NCBI GenBank assembly: GCA_027422505.1 | Contig: JAPQWV010000051.1 | Location: 1-64,000, forward strand | DNA: 64,000 nt | Direction of reading: 5' to 3' | Source: Craterostigma plantagineum | Taxonomy: Eukaryota > Streptophyta > Magnoliopsida > Lamiales > Linderniaceae | In this document: in pieces, positions 1-13,100 of the stretch | Numbering within the stretch: position 1 is the first letter of the stretch | How the letters are laid out: each line of letters starts with the position of its first letter | Notes under the pieces: model-generated | Databases searched by the model: none | The model's input: only the letters and a program-made list of their open reading frames with translations | What the model was told of the DNA's origin: nothing | Program-made: the position numbers and the translations under genes

Positions 1-2377
1 GTCTTCCCATCAGGATTAAAAGTCATGCAACGAACTCCGGTGGACTGTATTTAAAACAAGAAATAGCAAAAATTTTCAGGAAAATAGGAACTTATAGATG
101 GCACAACTTATAATAGAAAGAGCAAGCAATTTTAAGTACGAAAACCTCAGGTCCAGCTGAACCAATTAGCTCAAAAGTTTCAAGATCCCAGAACTTGACA
201 GTTTTATCAGATGACCCTGTCAAAGAATTCGAACAAAATTCAAGATAAAATTTAGATCAGGATGTTGTAAGGAAACATAAACGACAACATGCTTCTTTCA
301 TGTTTAAGGAGACACGGACAAGCACGACATGACTAACAATGCTTAAATGCAAATGGCGATAGTGAAAGAAACTTCTAGAGTAAAAACTTAGTCGAAGCAT
401 GTTTAAGGAGACACGGACAAGCACGACATGACTAAGTTACCATATGAAGATACTTAGATTGAATGCGTAGTTAAAAGAGTCAAGCATATAAATTGCAAAC
501 AACATAATTCAAAATATGTTTGTTCAGCTTACCAGTCGCGAGCAAAATTCATGTGGATGAAAGTCGATGCATTGAATTTGACCTTCATGAGATTTAAATT
601 CATGCAAAAGCTTGCCAGCTGTCAAATCCCAAAGCTGGAGGAAAGGAGAAAAAATGTGAATGGTGGAAATACCATAGATAGATAAACCTAACTGAAATAA
701 GTGCTTCAAAGAATGAAAGAAGTTTAATGGACTTTCTGTTAAAAAATGCACAGTGCTCAAGGAATTCATTTCTGGATTAGTTGTAAACTCCAGCAACATA
801 TAACAAGGTTAAGATATGACAAACAAATTAAACATATCGCAGGTTGAGAAGATATAGATTATACCCCAATCATAAAAATCATGAAATCATTATAACAAAA
901 ATGCGACGAAAAAAAGGGGAGCAGAGATCACACCTTAACAGAATTGTCCTCTCCTCCAGAAACAACCCAGCGGCCATCAGGAGTAAACCTGATCGCATTA
1001 ATACCTCGAGTATGACCCTTATATGTGTGTATACACCCTTTCCTTCGGATATCCCAAATTTTTAGATTCGTATCCAGAGAGCCAGATGCAAAGAATTCAC
1101 CGAATGGATGGAAGTCAAGAGATATGCAATTGGAACGGTGGCTAGTGAGGGTTCGAATGACTACATATCACATGTTATCAAAGCAAAGATTATGAGTTTG
1201 AACAAAAGCTAAAAATGCAACTCCTTCTAAAGAATGAAAACACAGTATGCTATGCTCACTCTTAGCCTCCTCTAAATCCCATAGCTTAATAGTTCCACTA
1301 GCTGATCCAGCAGCTACCAAAGCTTCCGAAGAATCAAAGCCCACAGAATCAATTCCACTCGTATGACCCGACAGGCTCTATCAATTGAAACACCAAATGA
1401 GTAAAGATCAGCAAAATGTTTCTGCCATTCTATTTTACAGATATCTTATAAGGGCTAGTAGAAAACTGTGAACTTACAAGAAAGATTATATCAGTTCTAG
1501 TCATGCAAAAATAAGATACTTTGTCAAGCTAGCACCACCCCACAGATACGACACATGAAATATCAACCCGGTGCAAATATAATATTACACTGCTTGCAAG
1601 AACCAGCAGGCATGACTTTCAATGAAACTAACAATGAAAAAAAGGAGGAACTTTAAAGTCATGAAAAGACGAAACTACTGAGTAAGTTAACAGACCATTA
1701 AGGAATTTGGCTTGCCAATAGCCCAGAGGTTGACTTGTGATCTTCTCCTCCAGTCACAAGAACTCTGGATGATTTCCTCCCAATTTTTAGGCAATTCACA
1801 CTTGAAGAATGAGCTACAAATTCCTCTATAGTGGTATCGTGGTCAAGGTTACCAAATTAAATATACTTAACTTAGGAACCATACACCAACCAATTTGGCT
1901 AGTACAAATGCAAGTTACCCCCATAAGCTATCCAAAATCAGAAGCTGGTAAATCTTGCACAAAAAAATCACTGACGATAATCATCATTGATTACTCAAAA
2001 ATGGGCTACAATCAAAATGTCGGCACGATATTTAGCTACCAACAATTTCCTCTCCTTGTATCCGTAATTCAAAAAACGTTTAAAATCGCATATTATCTGC
2101 AACAATGCAAGCCAACTTATCGTATTCCACATCCAAATTCAAACCCCAAAAAAAAAGACACGTCACATAATAAAATAAATGCCAAGAATGTTGTAAAACA
2201 TAGCATGACTACCACTAGATCCAACCAAAGGTCATCGTTTAAAACCCCAATTTCTGCACTTCAGACCAATCTCAAATCAAGAAAAACAGGAAAAACGCAC
2301 GTCAGCAGAACATGAAGCACTGTGGTGCAAACAACAAGGATACGCAGCTTATATCCACGCTTCGTCGATGTCGTCAT
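1..2377 (-). CDS. KTN80: Katanin p80 WD40-repeat subunit B1 homologue (KTN80), 5' part, two frameshifts
   Basis: Regulatory WD40 subunit of the microtubule-severing katanin complex; in the family it targets the p60 AAA ATPase to microtubule crossovers. Exons read on the minus strand: 2344-2377 (start [11 protein letters not shown]), 1696-1825, 1260-1377, 934-1160, 533-634, 146-216 and 1-44 (continues off the window). Diagnostic pieces are [61 protein letters not shown] and [17 protein letters not shown], i.e. about the first six WD40 blades. Intron phases agree except at two places where one base is missing: near 1735 (between GGEDHK and VNLWAIG) and near 540 (between HPHEF and LLATG). Both are short A/T runs. 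The ATG at 2375-2377 is chosen because it precedes the conserved KRGYKLQEFVAH start. Identity is sure; whether the gene is intact is not. Confidence 0.88.
299..435. repeat. Two copies of a 38-bp direct repeat in a katanin intron
   Basis: The same 38-base stretch (beginning CATGTTTAAGGAGACACGG and ending GACTAA) occurs at about 299-336 and 398-435, 99 bases apart, between katanin exons 533-634 and 146-216. It lies outside the exons. It looks like a local duplication; I see no larger element around it. Confidence 0.7.
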
Positions 2378-3325
2378 CGCGCAAAATTACCGAAAACGAA
2401 ATCCAAAAATCCCTAGCACAATCCCCAGCTAAGAACTCGATCTCCGAGACTAAACCTCACCATTCTCTTCAGATCCCTAATAATCCAACAAGCCTCACTC
2501 GAACTCCATCCGAACGCGACGAAGTCTCACATGCTCGACGAAATGCACCAAACAACTCCAAAGTACAAAGTCTCAAATCCTCGAGGCTGATTTCAGCTTA
2601 CTGACCAACTCCTTCAACTGAAACTGTCGAACTGCTGATTAACGCATATAAATGCGGCTCAAAAAAAAAATCCGAACGCTACAGTTCGTTTATCGAGGAA
2701 GAAGCCACGAACTTTCAGATCCCAGACTTGGGGATTGGAGCAGTTTATGATCCCAGAATCTCAGATCCTAAGATCTTCTCAACAATCGAATTTGAAATGC
2801 AAATTACGTGAGAAGAGTATTTACTTCTGGTGAAATTAATTTCTGTCCTATAAAAAGATATTCCAAGTTTGAAATTTAGCGGACGATTTATAATTATTGT
2901 GGAGTATGAGGGCTTCTCGTAAATTTATTTTCTTTGAAGGACTTTAAAACTAAATCCATAAAGAAAAAGGAAAATTAAACATATACGGAACACCTTATGC
3001 AGTTATGCAACTGTAATTATATGCTTCATATACAAAAATAAAAATATAAATAAACTAATGTATTTAAGTAATTCTTCCCTTTTTACTACCTTCTGTAATT
3101 CTAATTATCCATAGTGGCAATTTTGCAATTTAGTGATTTGTTTTTCTGTTAAAGAAAACTAAAAAAAGGAAAAGAAAATGGAAATGTTTTTGCCGTTTCG
3201 TATATAAACCCAACAACTAGTTCAACCACAGCTGAAAGATCTACAAAACCCGCACCAAATAATCATCAATTGCTCGCTTATCTCGTAAACTTTTCTAAAA
3301 GATTATTGCTAACAATTGTTTGGAA
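2378..3325. promoter_or_regulatory. Divergent promoter region between katanin p80 and the PUX7-like gene
   Basis: About 950 bases separate the two start codons, which point away from each other. A good TATA box (TATATAAA, 3201-3208) lies about 120 bases before the PUX ATG. No equally clear TATA box was found for the katanin side. Open reading frames in this stretch and in the adjoining katanin intron are short and resemble nothing I know. Confidence 0.55.
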
Positions 3326-6300
3326 ATGTCGATGGATGGTGTTTTGTCTCCAGCCGAACAGCAGAGTATGGTTTCTTCGTTTCTAGAAATCGCGGTTGGC
3401 GAAACAGCTGATACGGCACGTCAATTTCTTCAGGTATCGTAGGGGATTTGCTAGATTGTGTTGATTAATGTTGGTTTCGTGTACGTGGGCAGATTTCTGT
3501 GTGGAATATAAATCGTATGTTTGTCCCCGAGGTTGTCTTTTGGGTTCCTTTTGGGTGGGGTTATTGTTGTTCTCTTCAACTGGGTCTTCTGAAATAGGTC
3601 TTGGTGGTGGTGAAGATGTTATGTCGGTGATAAATATTTCAATGAATGTTTTCAATACTCGGTTGAGACTCAGCAGATCGAGCACTTCGGCTGATATAGC
3701 TAATTGAAACTTGTCTCTGTTCGATAAGATATGAAACCTCCGTTATGATGATGTGGAAAGTTTATGATGAACTATATTTACTGCCCGTTAGAGAATTTTG
3801 TGTTGCTTTGCTTAGTACTAGCGGGTTTGATTTCATTCGACTTTCTTCAAGCCAGTTCAACTTATATATATGCCACGTTGCACGGACAGGGAAGCTCGGT
3901 TTTCTTCATTTATCAGATGGTGAATTAGAAAAAGAGGGGAACTGATAAGCTCCTGACGCGTCATCTTTTCCTTCTGCATTGCTTGTGTTATTGATTTTGT
4001 TTTTCATTCAATCGTTACTTCTTAAATCTTTGGTCACGCAACATAGGCAACCAGCTGGAAGCTTGAGGACGCTATTCAACTCTTCTATGTAGGAAATGAC
4101 GGTGGGTTGGCTGCAGCTCCAGCTGTATTCACCCCACCCGTGGAAAATGATGCACCACTCAGTGATTCGCACCCAAGGCATGTAGTTTGTTTAACCAATG
4201 TAAACGAGTCTCTTAAGTTTAAACTTCCCATAGGGTTTACGTCTTATTTTTATCATTGTATATTGAAGGGAACAAAAAGATGAAGACAGTCAAGGGGTGT
4301 TGCAACCTGATGTAGATGTTCGAGCACCATTACCAGTGAAAAGAGATGTTCTTTATGATCATCCAATTGTGTATGGGTATGTTTTCTCCAGTTCATGACT
4401 ATAAGTGGAACGGTCTAAAGTCCTTTTGTTTTACTCTATAATTTCCAATTTGTTTTGTCTATAATTTCCATTTTGTTCATCCTTCCATCAATGCCATTTG
4501 CTCTTGAGGACTTAGCGTTGTGAACCTCCATCACCATCATCTCTTTTTAGACCTCCAAGACACGAAGGTTCCTCATATGCAACTCACAATGTTGTCCCTT
4601 TCCGCAATTTCGAGGAGGAAATGAAACATCCACGAGTCTGGGGATCAGAACAAGGTTCTTCTTCTTCTGCGGCCGATAAAGCACAGGACAGCCTTGCATC
4701 TTTGTACTGTCCTCCATTTTCCTTAATGTTTCAAGGGACTTTTGAAAAGGTAGGTTCTTTTTGCCCTCAGAGCTTTTCTTAATGTTTTGTGGGATGGTCT
4801 TTGATTTTAACAAGTCACTGCTTTTCTTTTTTGCTTTAAGATATAATGTAATTAAGCTATTTGTTTGTCATGCAGGCCAAAGATAATGCGAAGATGCAGA
4901 ATAAGTGGCTTCTAGTGAACGTGCAGTCTACAAAGGAGTTTAGCTCACACATGGTACTTCTTCTCTGTCAATCGGACCAAACTGTTATTTCCCCTTTGAA
5001 GAATATGGTTTTAGCATTTTGTGATCAATGTCGATATTTTCTACAACCAATCTCTTCCTCGACCTCTAGCTCTGATCCTCTTGGTTTATATCTCCCGTTC
5101 TTTTGTCTTGATTCATTTTGTTATTAGTGATCGTACTTCTTTTTTCAGCTGAACCGTGACACCTGGGCTAATGAAGCCGTAGAGCAAACCATAAAAAGTA
5201 ACTTTGTCTTCTGGCAGGTTTGTGCTTCGCTTCTATCATGATTTTGTCTCGAAATAACGCCACATCCCGTCCTATTTATGTTTACCCTTAAATTATTTCC
5301 AGACTCTTTTTACTTGTTAGTTTGATTGTTCATTGTTCTTCTGTGTGTCTTATCTATGGTCTCGAAATTTTGATGTTGGAAACAACTGCTGCTTCTACAG
5401 ATTTATGATGACACCGACGAGGGTAGAAAGGTATGTACCTACTACAAACTAGAGAACATCCCTGCAGTTCTTGTGATTGATCCCATAACTGGTCAAAAAA
5501 TGCATTCTTGGCGTGGAATGATCCAACCCGACAATCTGCTCGAGGTAAACCGCCCTTTCGATTCAGAAAGCAAGTACTTTTTCTACAGTTTGCTATGTTC
5601 AGACACGAGAATTTATTTCGTCTTCTTATTCTTCGTCAGGATCTTGTGCCATTCATGGATGGTAGTCCCTCAGATAATCACACCAGCCTATCGTCCCACA
5701 AGCGTCCCAGAGATACTTCTCATCCTATTGGGTCTCACATTCCAGGTAATATTTTTGCTTCTTCGAATGCCATTTAAATTATAATCAAAGTAAGCTTGAG
5801 TTTCAGTAGGAACTTACAATACAGATATACTTATTAATCCTTTTATTCATAATCATATCAATTGGCTGCAGAGGAAACAATTTATGACGACGAAGAACTG
5901 CAGAGAGCACTCGCAGCTTCTATGGAGAATAACATCGAGAAAGAACCAAACGATTCCAACCTTGAGAAGGAACTCGAAAAGCCTTCTTATTTACCTTTGC
6001 CTGAAGAACCTAAAGGTGACAGAAACCTCCTCTGTAGGGTCGGAGTCCGTCTACCAAATGGGCGTAGAGTGCAAAGAAACTTCAATCGCACTGACCCCAT
6101 TAAGGTTAGAAGTTAGCATTTGCTCGGTTTATGTTTTTCTTGAATTTCTCACTCGAAAAAGGAGACGATTATGGTGAAATTCCTCCAAGGTTTGAACTTT
6201 GATGTCTTGGCGTTCTTTAATTCTCAGTTGCTTTGGTCGTTTTGCTATACCGAGCTGAAGGAAGAAGGAACAAAGCCATTTCGCCTAACACAGGCAATTC

Positions 6301-6392
6301 CCGGCGCTTCGAAGACTTTGGAGTACGACGTTGATTCAACGTTTGAAGAAGCTGGCGTTGCAAACTCCATGATTTCTGTTACATGGGAGTGA
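3326..6392 (+). CDS. PUX7: Plant UBX domain-containing protein 7-like (UBA-UAS-UIM-UBX)
   Basis: Predicted adaptor linking ubiquitinated substrates to the CDC48/p97 segregase in nucleus and cytosol. Exons: 3326-3433, 4047-4177, 4269-4376, 4551-4749, 4876-4953, 5149-5217, 5401-5544, 5640-5745, 5872-6104, 6228-6392. They sum to 1341 nt (446 aa) and all phases fit. Domains in order: UBA-like (about residues 8-52), a UAS thioredoxin-like domain (about 150-300; PPFSLMFQGTFEKAK, NKWLLVNVQ, FVFWQ, YKLENIPAVLVIDPITGQK), a ubiquitin-interacting motif (DDEELQRALAASMENN, about 318-333), and a C-terminal UBX domain (from RNLLCRVGVRLPNGRR to the stop). Intron 2 must start with GC (AAG|GCATGT, 4178) to keep the frame. 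The order UBA-UAS-UIM-UBX is typical of PUX7, although close paralogues cannot be excluded. Confidence 0.92.
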
Positions 6393-6540
6393 AATTTGTG
6401 ATGGTATTTATTTTTCGATGATTTTTCTGTTACTCCGTAATGGTTATGGCATGCTTGGCCATAGTACCAAGACCAATGGCATATAATGTTAAGTGTAGCT
6501 TGTTTTGCACATTTAATGCTTGTGTTAATATACAAGTATA

Positions 6541-6723
6541 TATTATTACTTTCATAAGGTCTTGCAAATTTATGGGAAAATATCGTTTTTGTGTTGCGTT
6601 CCACGAAAAATAAACTCGGGTTAATAAAGTTATTATTACTTTCATAAGGTCTTGCAAATTTATGGGAAAATATCGTTTTTGTGTTGCGTTCCACGAAAAA
6701 TAAACTCGGGTTAATAAAGTTAT
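6541..6723. repeat. 90-bp tandem duplication downstream of the PUX7-like gene
   Basis: Positions 6541-6630 are repeated at 6631-6720, almost without change. Each unit ends with AATAAA-type hexamers (AAAAATAAACTC and TTAATAAAGT). The block starts about 150 bases after the PUX stop codon and so probably lies in or next to its 3' UTR, doubling candidate poly(A) signals. The rest of 6393-7126 shows nothing recognisable. Confidence 0.85.
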
Positions 6724-7126
6724 CCTGCTATATAGACAATAACATAGATTGAGTGAAATTATCATATCTTCTTCGTATTCAATGTGTCTATAAACATTTA
6801 TGGAGTGAAAAATTACTTCAGGGGAGTCACGTTAAAGAAGTATTATTAAAGGTTTGGATAGACGTAGAGACATGTAATTGACTTGGTAAGAAACTTATGT
6901 TTCAAGCATTATATGTATGATGCAATTAATATTGAAAGAAAAGAAAACAGAATAAACACGAATATTTGAAAATTGCAGCATCTGAAAAATAGATCGACAA
7001 AACACAAAAACAGATATTCCTACACACAATGAGTTGTTTAGTTCATTTTTATTCAAACTGAGAGAATAATCAATAACTCATGTTTTCAACTGATGATATA
7101 CCTGCAAAAGTTTTAAGGATGATATA

Positions 7127-10100
7127 TCACAGAGACATTCTTACCAATTTCTCATATAGGATCTTGTCGTCTCTCCCAGTATTGCTCTCCAAGAGCGCGC
7201 TTTGAACGAGTTCCTATATAATCACGAAAAGAGAAAAAAATCAACTGAGAATACATATTGAGCGATGAACAGAGAATGAAGGAAAGATAGAATGTGAGAC
7301 CTTAACATCGCGATTAGGAAGGAACTTCCCCAGATTGTGTATGATCAATCTAAGATCTTCAACCTGAAACAATCACAGTGCATTAGTGTAGTTAGAACCA
7401 CCCATAGTCTTTTACGATCATACCGATGAGTAGAATATATATTTCGAACGCTCACCCTAATGTACCCAGCACAGTTTCTATCGAAAAATCTGAAAGCCTG
7501 ATTAACCATATACAAGAAAAAAATTAGGATTATAATTTAGATAGACAATTGAATTGCTTGGAAAAGGGCAGAAAATTGTAAGGCGGTGAGTAACGTGCCT
7601 GCAAAAGTTCCTTGTCGACTATAGCTGCAGTGGCTCTTGTCTTTGATTCCTCTGTAGTAAGCTTGTTATCCCCAGTGCTAGGCTCGAGTTTTGTGATGGT
7701 CTCTGAAGCTTCTGTCTTTGGTTCATCCTTGATTAACGCATCTGAACTGCTTGGGTCAACTTCTGTAACAATCTCGGGATTTTCTGCAGAGGTTTCGTGC
7801 TGGTCTTTCTTCTGATTCGAAGCATCATCTATGTCATGTGCTTCCACAGTTGCCTTTTCCTCATCAATGTGCTCTTCCTATACACAAAAGGCTTCAAAGG
7901 TTGTTATTAGAACAAATAAAAATGCACAACTTGAGAAGAATTTTGATTTTCTATGATCCAGCCTGGCCACACTTTTTCGACCCGAATCGCCACGAGGAGC
8001 AATCGCACTGCCACAAGTTTCACAATGCTTCTTGGAGATGGAGTTCGGGACTAAAGTGTGTCCCAAAAGCATGACTTAATTTTCTCCAACAGAGATAGGA
8101 GGATTAAGCTAGTTTGTAGATTGTTTCAGATGACAAAACACACAAACATATTAAGTAAACTTATGTTCTTGCCTTGTTAGGGCTGGCCTCGGCCATCTCT
8201 TCATCTTCTTCTGGATCTTCCTCATCCTCCTCAATAGGATCTTCGATCTCCGTTTCGTCAAGTTCGTTACCATTACTCTCATCGTTAATTGTCTGATCAT
8301 CGTTTTTCTGAGTAACTTTGTCCTCATCTTGGTGAGTATCGTCAGTCTTTCTAACTTTGTCTTCTCTGCCTTCTTCCAAAACCTCATCATTTTTCTGAGT
8401 AACTTTGTCCTCATCTTGGTGAGTGTCATCAGTATTTCCAACTTTGTCATCTTTGGCTTCTTCCAAAACCTCATCGTTTTTCTGAGTAATTTCGTCCTCA
8501 TCTTGGTGAGGTTCATAAGTATTTCCATCTTTGTCTTCTTTGGCTTCTTCCAAAACCTCATCATTTTTCTGAGTAGCTTTATCCACATCTTGGTGAGTAT
8601 CATCAGCATTTCCAACTTTGCCTTCTTTGGCTTCTTCCAAAACCTCATCGTTTGTCTGAGTAACTTTGTCGTCATCTGTCTTAGTGCGTTTTTTAGGCGA
8701 GTTGTCCTCAAATTTTTTCTGAGAAGTCTTTTCTCTTTCTCTCTTCTTTTGGTTTCGTTTCCTTACAAATTCAATTCGCAGCTTCTGCATAGAGGATAAT
8801 CATTGAGAGGTTAAAACATAAACAAATTAGATGCAAGGAGAACAGTACAAATTTTTGTCGCTACACCCAACCTCAAGAAAAGCCAACAGACGAGAGCCCA
8901 TCTCATGCTGGAGCATTTCATACAATGTTTCCGCAAACAATGATAGCTGTTAAGAAAATAAAACACGTCAAACTGTCACTTGCAAAACGGGATCAAATTA
9001 CATTGAGCATTTACAAACAGCAGGTTATATGTTGAGATTCACACGGAAAAGGCACTCTGAATGAGATAAAATTAGTCTCCGTATAGCAATAACTTAAAAA
9101 ACATCAAAGATCACAAACCTCAAATGTGGATTCTTCAATATCCTTGTCATTATAATCCAAGAGTGAATCTAACGAAAGCGACATTGACTGAACCTGTGTT
9201 AGAGATCAATGAAGAATATACAGTCAAACACGGAGTACCATGGAAAAAATATTGGTAACACATTGAGTCAACCTACTTTCGAAACCTTGCTCCCTCTTGT
9301 TTGAATAATTAAACCAGGATGCTTAGGAGGCTCGTTAATTCTTTCCTTTCCCTTTGCTGATTTATTGGCTGTGCCTCCCGACTCATTTTCAACGCCTTTT
9401 CGTTCATTTTTGTCCTTGGGATCTGCTTTTCCACTCGATTTTGAGTCCTTATCATTTCGAGAAACTTCATTTTTTATGCCATCAGTCTCCATTGCAGACT
9501 CCAAAATTTCGTTGCTGGTAGGTTTTTTGCTTTCCTTCTTCTCAGGTTTAGCTTTTTTAGCATGTGTGTCTTGAGGCAGATTGTTTTCTAATTTTTCTTT
9601 CAGATCATCTTCAGCAACCTTAGGGTCGGCTTTTTTCTTTGCAACTTTCTTTACAATTTTCTTTTTCACACTAGTCTTGGCATTATCTTGCTTCAAAGCA
9701 TCAGCCTCGTTCGATTCATCCTTTGGCGTAGCCTCATTACCCTGTTGTTCCTCTACAGTCTTCGCTTCAGGAGATGTCATTTCATCTTTTCCCGCTGCAG
9801 AATGAGCTGTTTCATCAACAGATTCTTTACTCACAACTGTTTTAATTGGTGCAGCATCACCCTCCTTTTGTCCGGAACTTTCTGAAGCGACATTTTTCTC
9901 TTCGACATTGTCGTTTTCCACCTCATCACTCTGTTTAGCAGAACTTTCTGTACCCTCTTTCTTCTTCAGCACTTTCCTCTTCACAATTCTCTTTACAATC
10001 TTTGTTTTCTTTTTTCCTGGTTGCACAGTATTAGCATTCTTAGCATCGGAAACTTCTACATGATCTATCTTTAATTCACTCTGTTCTTTAATGCTTTCAG

Positions 10101-13100
10101 GATCTTTATTGTCAGCTGCTTTCTGTTTATCGTTTGCCTCTTCTGCTTCTATTGTCTTGGCACTTTTCGCCTTACTGTCATCATTTACAGGCTTGCCTGA
10201 CGACGATTGTTCATTCTTTAATGGAGACTCAACTTTTGTACTGTTATCGATGTCAGGTTTCTTCTTGTCTACAAAATCAATAGAACAAGTGAGTAAATGC
10301 CACATAATCAAACAACAATACGAGCAGGGAGTGTATTACCTTTTGGGCTTTCTACATTGTCTCCAGTTATCTGCTATGACAAAGACAAGAAATGTTAGGA
10401 ACTAACCACTTATGTACAGAAAATATGTCTATTGATACTTCTCTTTTTAATTTCCCAGTTAAACAAAGTTTTTCTTACCAGCTTTATCCAAGTTGTGCTA
10501 GAAGATTTCAAGCATCTAATAAAAAAATGTTTTGGATGAGATTACACCTGTTCCTTCAGGTTGGCTTGGAGCAGCCTCTCTGAGACGGCCTTCTTGTGAC
10601 TAAGCCACTGATTTCTCCATAAATCCACTGAAGGAAGAGATTCCGAAAGATCAGGAACAAACAACACAGTTACCTCTTTGTGACTGAAATGGCCATCTCT
10701 TCCAACTCTGTGGTAATGAATCTGTGGAGTGGAAGAAACATACAAATCAGTTAATAAAAACCAGAAGAAATCATCAAAATTGGAAATCATTGAAGTATGT
10801 CACTCAGAAATTAGATTAGAAGCAAAATAATGACATGCAATCAAAGCATCTGAGAGATGATAGAGCAGTGATACAATAATTACCTCAAGAAACCGATTCC
10901 AGTGCTTACAGTGCTTCAGATCTAGATTCGTTACGTTCTTTGCATACCTACAAGGACACATTTGAGGACAAGCGAGAGAACAAAATCTAAAGTTGCCGCT
11001 AGTATGCTATGGTCAAACCTCATAGCAGCTCTAAGCAAAGCAGATTCATCAACAGAAGGGTCCCCACCATCAACAGTTTCCCATGGGCCTCCGATTGCCA
11101 TTAAGGAATTATTATTTTTAAGGATAGCAAATCGAAGTAGATTGCAAAAATGTGGAATTCGATCATCATAGACCCTATCAGATGACAGTTCTGCTAGAGC
11201 ATTCTGGCTAAGTCCACTCATCAAGATAATCTGCAAAGAAAAAACAGAAAGAATCCACGCATAAGATTTTGCACAACTCGTGTAATAGAAATATTTAAGA
11301 TATGTTGATCTATGTATTCACGCTCATGTAGACATAAATGCAGTTTTTTATAATCTTTAACATGTTAGTGCCAGAATGCACGAAAAAGAAAAGAAAATAA
11401 CAATCAAACCTTGGAATTCCATACAGTTTGTCCTCCAGTTACTAACTTGTCGGTAGAGAGCTGACTAGAAGGCAAATCTTTCTCCTCTAAAGCACTGTCT
11501 TCGACGAAGTCATGCTCAAAACTATTTATCATGGCAGTGGGTTAATATAATCTTTGTAGCCAATCAAAGTGAAACTTTGCAGTATTATAAACAACAGTCA
11601 TGTCATACCTTACAGGATTATACAAAGAGAGCTTCAAATTTCTCTTCGGCCAAAAAACAGACACCTATAACCATCAAAATCAAAATATAGAACATAGAAA
11701 CCAGAAGAAGGAACATATATTTCTTCTGAAAAACAAATGTTGGTACCTTTGAGCACTCTGGAGAAATATAAAGTCGGGAATATCTCTTGTCCAATGACAA
11801 GTAATCCCTCTCTGACTCCAAAAGATTAAATGAGATTACCTATAAAACAAAAGGCTATCTCAAGAAAAAACTCAATAAACATATCACTATGGGTTTAAAC
11901 AAAATAAAATCTCTTAGTACATCAGATCTCAGACCCCATTTGATTTCCGTAAGATTGCTAAAGAAGCTCAGGCGAAATAGATAATCGCACAAATAAAGAT
12001 TGAAAGGCGAATACCAGGCAGCGTGACCAGTGACTACATCAGAACCACCAGATCAGAACGGAAATGACACGGACAGTTGTGCTAACGAGGACAAGGTATT
12101 AAGAAAGTTCAAGTTGTCGGATACGATCCAAACGGGCAGCAAGAAGGCAGTGCGGTGGGTGAGGGGGCAAAGTAAAAATATAGAACAGGGAAAAAACTGT
12201 CAAGAATATCAGTGGTCGACGGTCAATAAACGAGGCTAAGAACAAGGCCCAGTGGAGGATTTATGAAGCCAAATAGAAAACTGAAGGCCACATTAATGCT
12301 AACAACACTCATGAGGCCCTTAATGTCATGAAAACAGCAGAGCTGCTAGCGCAATTCTTTACCTTGCATGAATACTCTCTCCTTTTTTCTTTAATTGGGG
12401 AACGAGGCCTTCAGATTTGCATAACACCAAGTTAGGGAGGGGTACAGGTTAGATAAGAAATTAAACAGATTACTTGCAGAGGATAAAAAAATTCAGGAAC
12501 CACCTATGCACCAATTCACGACGTGGAGAATCTCGTCGAAGAGGCCTGATGTCACTAGCCAAAGAAGAACCCCGTCTGTCCCGAGATGCTCGTGCAGGAG
12601 TCAGGTCACGCTTCAATTCACGCACACGTTTGAGCTCTCTTTCAATCTCCTTTTCCCTTCTTTCCCTTTCCCTTTCACGCTCCCTCTCCCTTTGTCTCTC
12701 CCGTTCACGTTCGCGTTCACGTTGCCGCTCTCTTTCTCGTTGTCTTTCTCTTTCTCGTTCTCGTTCTCGTTCCCGCTCCCGCAAACGATCCCTTTCTCTT
12801 TCTCTTTCTCTTTCTCTTTCTCTTTCCCTTTCTCTTTCCCTCTCTCGTAAGAGCAAGTAATTAGTTTCTCTATCTCTTCGATCTTGCTCCTTGGCATACA
12901 CACCAATATCATCCTTCATATCGTGAACTCTCATTTGGCTAGCACGCTCACGTCCCAACATGGCACTTGGATAATGAGGTTCTTGGAGCGCTCCACGAAG
13001 ACCTTTCCCAGTTCCGTAGTCTCTACCAGGAGGCAAGCTTACTCCATAGCCAGGATTTAAAGAACTTTGAGCATATGATGGATGATCGATACTTCTTTGA

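Noticed and set aside
1809..2315. 168-codon plus-strand frame
   Set aside because: Lies in the first intron of katanin p80 on the opposite strand, with no similarity I recognise.
6245..6765. Minus-strand frames of 149 and 111 codons behind PUX7
   Set aside because: They read through the antisense of the last PUX exon and the 90-bp tandem duplication.
8329..8799. 156-codon plus-strand frame with hydrophobic repeats resembling a membrane protein
   Set aside because: Antisense of the acidic minisatellite in RSA1 exon 17; the repeat alone creates it.
12474..12860. 128-codon plus-strand frame rich in Ser/Arg/Leu (SR-protein-like)
   Set aside because: It is the antisense shadow of the Arg/Glu repeat in exon 5 of the RSA1-like gene; no start context, no known domain.
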